Positions 5,834 through 7,913 of a stretch of 7,913 nucleotides of DNA are shown piece after piece. The notes under the pieces are model-generated. The model worked only from the letters and a program-made list of their open reading frames with translations. It was not told the origin of the DNA and did not search any database. The stretch is taken from positions 1 through 7,913 of the forward strand of contig CAJTYS010000083.1 of the NCBI GenBank assembly GCA_910583765.1. The letters are read 5' to 3'. The stretch comes from an uncultured Eubacteriales bacterium (lineage in GTDB: Bacteria > Bacillota > Clostridia > Peptostreptococcales > Anaerovoracaceae). Every line of letters starts with the position of its first letter. The first letter of the stretch is position 1. Both the position numbers and the translations under genes were made by a program.

Positions 5834-6232
5834 CTACCAAACATAACAAACTACTTCGCCGCCAACGCCTAGTTTTCTGGCTTCTTTATCACTGATCACT
5901 CCATTTGACGTGGAAATGATCGCGACTCCCAGTCCGCCTAAAACTTTTGGAATGTCATCAGCCTTCGCGTAAACTTTCAGGCCTGGCTTAGAAATCTTTT
6001 TGATTCCAGTGATAACTCTTTCTTTGTCAGGGCCGTATTTCATCTGAACACGGATGGTTCCCTGCGTATTGTCGTCTATAACGTCAAATCCTTTAATGTA
6101 GCCTTCTTCCGTTAAGATCCCTGCGATGGATTTCTTCATCTTTGAAGCAGGAATATCAACTGTGTCATGACCTACAGTATTGGCATTTCTGATTCTTGTC
6201 AGCATATCTGCTATTGGATCTGTCATTGTCAT
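5834..6232 (-). CDS. rpsH: 30S ribosomal protein S8 (uS8)
   Basis: S8 is a primary binder of the 16S rRNA central domain (helices 20, 21 and 25) and in E. coli is the translational repressor of the spc operon through a site in rplE mRNA. The 132-residue product starts MTMTDPIADMLTRIRNAN, matching the usual MVMTDPIADMLTRIRNAN beginning, which supports the first of two in-frame ATGs. AAAGGAG lies about ten bases before that ATG, against 16 for the second. The C-terminal RNA-binding signature GGEVVCYVW is intact. The 27-base gap to rpsN is the widest ordinary gap in this operon. Its TAG stop is embedded in the rplF ribosome binding site (GGTAGGAGG). Confidence 0.98.
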   Translation of the reverse strand: MTMTDPIADMLTRIRNANTVGHDTVDIPASKMKKSIAGILTEEGYIKGFDVIDDNTQGTIRVQMKYGPDKERVITGIKKISKPGLKVYAKADDIPKVLGGLGVAIISTSNGVISDKEARKLGVGGEVVCYVW

Positions 6233-6259
6233 TACAGTATTTCTCCTTTCCTGACGTGT

Positions 6260-6445
6260 TTACCAGCTTGCTTTTCTCACGCCCGGGATTTCTCCCTTGT
6301 AAGCAAGCTCTCTAAAACAGATACGGCATATTCCATACTTTTTCAGTACAGAATGCGGTCTTCCGCAGATTCTGCATCTTGTATATGCGCGCGTTGAATA
6401 TTTTGGTTTTCTTTGCTGTTTTATTTTGAGAGATGTTTTTGCCAT
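6260..6445 (-). CDS. rpsN: 30S ribosomal protein S14 type Z (uS14), zinc-binding form
   Basis: S14 is a late-assembling protein of the 30S head, bound to the 3' major domain of 16S rRNA next to S3 and S10. The 61-residue length identifies the short zinc (C+) form, in contrast to the roughly 89-101 residue zinc-free form. The zinc ligands are visible as two CxxC pairs: C24/C27 and C40/C43. The C-terminus GVRKASW is typical. ATG at 6443-6445 follows TAGGAGGGAAAC. Under zinc starvation some Firmicutes replace this protein with a zinc-free paralogue encoded elsewhere; no such copy is in this window. It stands in the standard position between rplE and rpsH. Confidence 0.98.
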   Translation of the reverse strand: MAKTSLKIKQQRKPKYSTRAYTRCRICGRPHSVLKKYGICRICFRELAYKGEIPGVRKASW

Positions 6446-6458
6446 GTTTCCCTCCTAC

Positions 6459-7001
6459 TTATTTTTCAAACGGCATGCCGAGAAGTTCCAGCAGAGCCGC
6501 AGCTTCTTCATCTGTCTTAGCCGTTGTCGTGAATACAACGTTCATACCTTTGATCATGTCAACCTTGTCATAGTTGATTTCCGGGAAGATCAGCTGTTCC
6601 TTGATACCCATGGAATAATTTCCTCTTCCGTCAAAGGAGTTCTTGCTCACGCCCTTAAAGTCTCTTACTCTTGGAAGAGCGATGTTAAAGAATTTATCAA
6701 CAAAGGTATACATGTTTTCTCCCCTTAAGGTGACTTTCGCGCCGACTGGCATTCCCTGTCTTACCTTAAAGTTAGCGATGGATTTTCTTGCTTTTGTAAC
6801 GATGGGTTTCTGGCCTGTGATCAGCGCCAGTTCCTCTACCGCGCCTTCCATGACCTTGGCGTTGTCTTTTGCTTCGCCAAGTCCCATGTTGATGGTCACC
6901 TTTTCCAGCTTTGGAACTTCCATTGGGTTTTCATATGAAAATTTCTCCATCAGCGCTTTGAACACGCTGTTGTTATAAGTTTCTTTCAGTCTTGCTGTCA
7001 A
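6459..7001 (-). CDS. rplE: 50S ribosomal protein L5 (uL5), TTG start
   Basis: L5 binds 5S rRNA and, with L18 and L25 or its equivalent, anchors the central protuberance of the 50S subunit; it also contacts S13 and P-site tRNA. The 180-residue length matches the usual 179-180. Family motifs include KVTINMGLGEAKDNAK near residues 34-49, GAKVTLRGENMY at 87-98 and KEQLIFPEINYDKV at 124-137, ending GMPFEK. The start is TTG at 6999-7001. AAGGAGG stands eight bases before it, no ATG or GTG lies between that site and the TTG, and the resulting N-terminus TARLKETYN aligns with the usual MNRLKEKY beginning. A non-ATG start is unusual for a highly expressed ribosomal gene and may set its initiation rate. 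Seventeen bases separate it from rplX. Confidence 0.97.
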   Translation of the reverse strand: MTARLKETYNNSVFKALMEKFSYENPMEVPKLEKVTINMGLGEAKDNAKVMEGAVEELALITGQKPIVTKARKSIANFKVRQGMPVGAKVTLRGENMYTFVDKFFNIALPRVRDFKGVSKNSFDGRGNYSMGIKEQLIFPEINYDKVDMIKGMNVVFTTTAKTDEEAAALLELLGMPFEK

Positions 7002-7018
7002 AATCGTCTCCTCCTTTC

Positions 7019-7324
7019 TTAGTCAATTACTGTTCCAGTTTTCTTTGCGACTCTCACTTTTTTACCGTTTTCAAATTTATATCCGATCTTAGTGGCAGTC
7101 TTGGCTTTCGTGTCGTAGTACATCACGTTTGAAACATCCAGCGGGCCTTCCTGATGCTTGATTTCGGCAGGCGCTTTTGGCGTTTGCTTCTGATGCTTTG
7201 TCTGCATGTTGATACCTTCTACCAGCACTTTGCCCTTCTTTGGCATCGCTTTGATCACTTTGCCTGTCTTACCTTTATCTTTTCCAGTAAGTACGATTAC
7301 TGTATCATCTTTCTTAATTCGCAT
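7019..7324 (-). CDS. rplX: 50S ribosomal protein L24 (uL24)
   Basis: L24 initiates assembly of the large subunit by binding the 5' end of 23S rRNA and later lies near the peptide exit tunnel. The 101-residue product fits the family. Residues about 1-35 form the KOW-type RNA-binding segment (MRIKKDDTVIVLTGKDKGKTGKV), followed by VLVEGINMQTKHQK, which is highly conserved in bacterial L24. The C-terminus is basic (GKKVRVAKKTGTVID). The ATG at 7322-7324 is preceded by GGAGGCGAGCGG, with GGAGG seven bases from the start. It sits between rplN and rplE as in other Firmicutes, 11 bases from rplN. Complete and unremarkable. Confidence 0.98.
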   Translation of the reverse strand: MRIKKDDTVIVLTGKDKGKTGKVIKAMPKKGKVLVEGINMQTKHQKQTPKAPAEIKHQEGPLDVSNVMYYDTKAKTATKIGYKFENGKKVRVAKKTGTVID

Positions 7325-7335
7325 CCGCTCGCCTC

Positions 7336-7704
7336 CTATAACACTTCTGGTGCCAGTGACACTATCTTCATAAAGCCTTTATCTCTAAGTTCTCTTGCCA
7401 CTGGTCCAAAGATACGAGTTCCGACCGGTGTCAGATCCTCTTTTAAAATCACAGCTGCGTTCTGGTCGAATTTCACATAGCTGCCATCCACTCTTCTGGC
7501 ACCTTTTTTCGTTCTTACTACAACTGCTCTTACAACGTCGCTCTTCTTTACAACGCCGCCCGGTGTCGCGTCCTTGACCGCGCAGACGATAATATCTCCG
7601 ATATTCGCATACTGACGGCTGGTTCCGCCCAGGATACGAATGCACAGCAGTTCTTTCGCACCGGAGTTGTCAGCGACTTTCAGTCTGGTTTCTGTCTGAA
7701 TCAT
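7336..7704 (-). CDS. rplN: 50S ribosomal protein L14 (uL14)
   Basis: L14 is a 122-residue beta-barrel protein of the 50S subunit. It sits at the subunit interface, contacts 16S rRNA in bridge B8 and neighbours L19. The length equals the usual bacterial length. The N-terminus MIQTETRLKVADNSGAKEL and the internal GGVVKKSDVVRAVVVRTKK stretch are family hallmarks, and the C-terminus ends in LAPEVL. The ATG at 7702-7704 follows the TAA of rpsQ and a GGAGG seven bases before the start, so the start is well supported. Its TAG stop lies inside the Shine-Dalgarno sequence of rplX (TATAGGAGG), suggesting tight translational coupling with that gene. No anomaly seen. Confidence 0.98.
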   Translation of the reverse strand: MIQTETRLKVADNSGAKELLCIRILGGTSRQYANIGDIIVCAVKDATPGGVVKKSDVVRAVVVRTKKGARRVDGSYVKFDQNAAVILKEDLTPVGTRIFGPVARELRDKGFMKIVSLAPEVL

Positions 7705-7716
7705 TCTGGCGCCTCC

Positions 7717-7913
7717 TTATTTAACCTTCTCTACGATATTCACAAGTCTCCATCTCTTGTCCTTGGACAGAGGTCTTGTTTCCATGATTCTAACTTTATC
7801 GCCGATGTTGCATTCGTTGTTTTCATCGTGAGCCTTGACTTTCTTTGTTCTCTTTACGGCTTTTCCATAAAGGGAATGTCTTACGAAGTCTTCCAGCGCA
7901 ACGACAACAGTTT
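7717..7913 (-). CDS. rpsQ: 30S ribosomal protein S17 (uS17), 3' part only
   Basis: This is the C-terminal 64 residues of S17, a primary 16S rRNA-binding protein with an OB fold that helps assemble the 5' and central domains of the 30S subunit. The gene enters from beyond the right edge, so its start and about a quarter of the usual 85 or so residues are missing. I translated it by hand: it opens TVVVALEDFVRH, continues through LYGKAVKRTKK, and ends with the family signature IGDKVRIMETRPLSKDKRW followed by a short tail and TAA at 7717-7719. Twelve bases separate it from rplN. In this cluster rpmC normally lies just upstream, which would be outside the window. Identification is secure; only the length is unknown. 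Confidence 0.96.
   Translation of the reverse strand, partial: TVVVALEDFVRHSLYGKAVKRTKKVKAHDENNECNIGDKVRIMETRPLSKDKRWRLVNIVEKVK

Overview
This window is the interior of the large ribosomal-protein gene cluster (S10-spc-alpha superoperon) of a Gram-positive bacterium. It lies entirely on the minus strand, so transcription runs from high to low coordinates. Placement as a Firmicute, most likely class Clostridia, rests on several things seen in the sequence. The gene order is rpsQ-rplN-rplX-rplE-rpsN-rpsH-rplF-rplR-rpsE-rpmD-rplO-secY-adk-map-infA-rpmJ-rpsM. S14 is the short four-cysteine zinc form. Adenylate kinase has a four-cysteine LID. Nearly every gene has a strong GGAGG-type ribosome binding site. 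The protein sequences resemble Bacillus and clostridial orthologues. I cannot name a genus.

Right part (7913 down to 3723): eleven consecutive ribosomal protein genes, from a 5'-truncated rpsQ to rplO, separated by 10 to 27 bases. Middle (3722 down to 660): secY directly abuts rplO, followed by adk, map, infA and rpmJ. This block joins ribosome synthesis to the SecYEG translocon, nucleotide balance, N-terminal methionine removal and translation initiation. Left edge (190 to 1): the first 63 codons of rpsM, the first gene of the classical alpha-operon segment.

The one stretch that does not look like routine operon is the 469-base spacer between rpmJ and rpsM (191-659). Every other junction here is 0 to 27 bases. 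The spacer holds no recognisable protein. It begins, at the very stop codon of rpmJ, with a 78-base four-stem hairpin (583-660). The 3' arm of that hairpin can instead pair with a downstream segment, an arrangement like an attenuator. Smaller hairpins lie at 464-493 and 440-455. A 7-base direct repeat, ctcctat, brackets the spacer (197-203 and 657-663) and resembles a target-site duplication, though it overlaps Shine-Dalgarno-like sequence. The two main readings are a structured RNA element controlling rpsM and its downstream genes, or a small inserted element. They are not exclusive, and the sequence alone does not decide between them.

The rest is conserved housekeeping sequence with intact genes and no frameshifts. 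Small points of note are a TTG start for rplE, the TAA|ATG junction of rplO and secY, and the poorly supported ribosome binding site of map.
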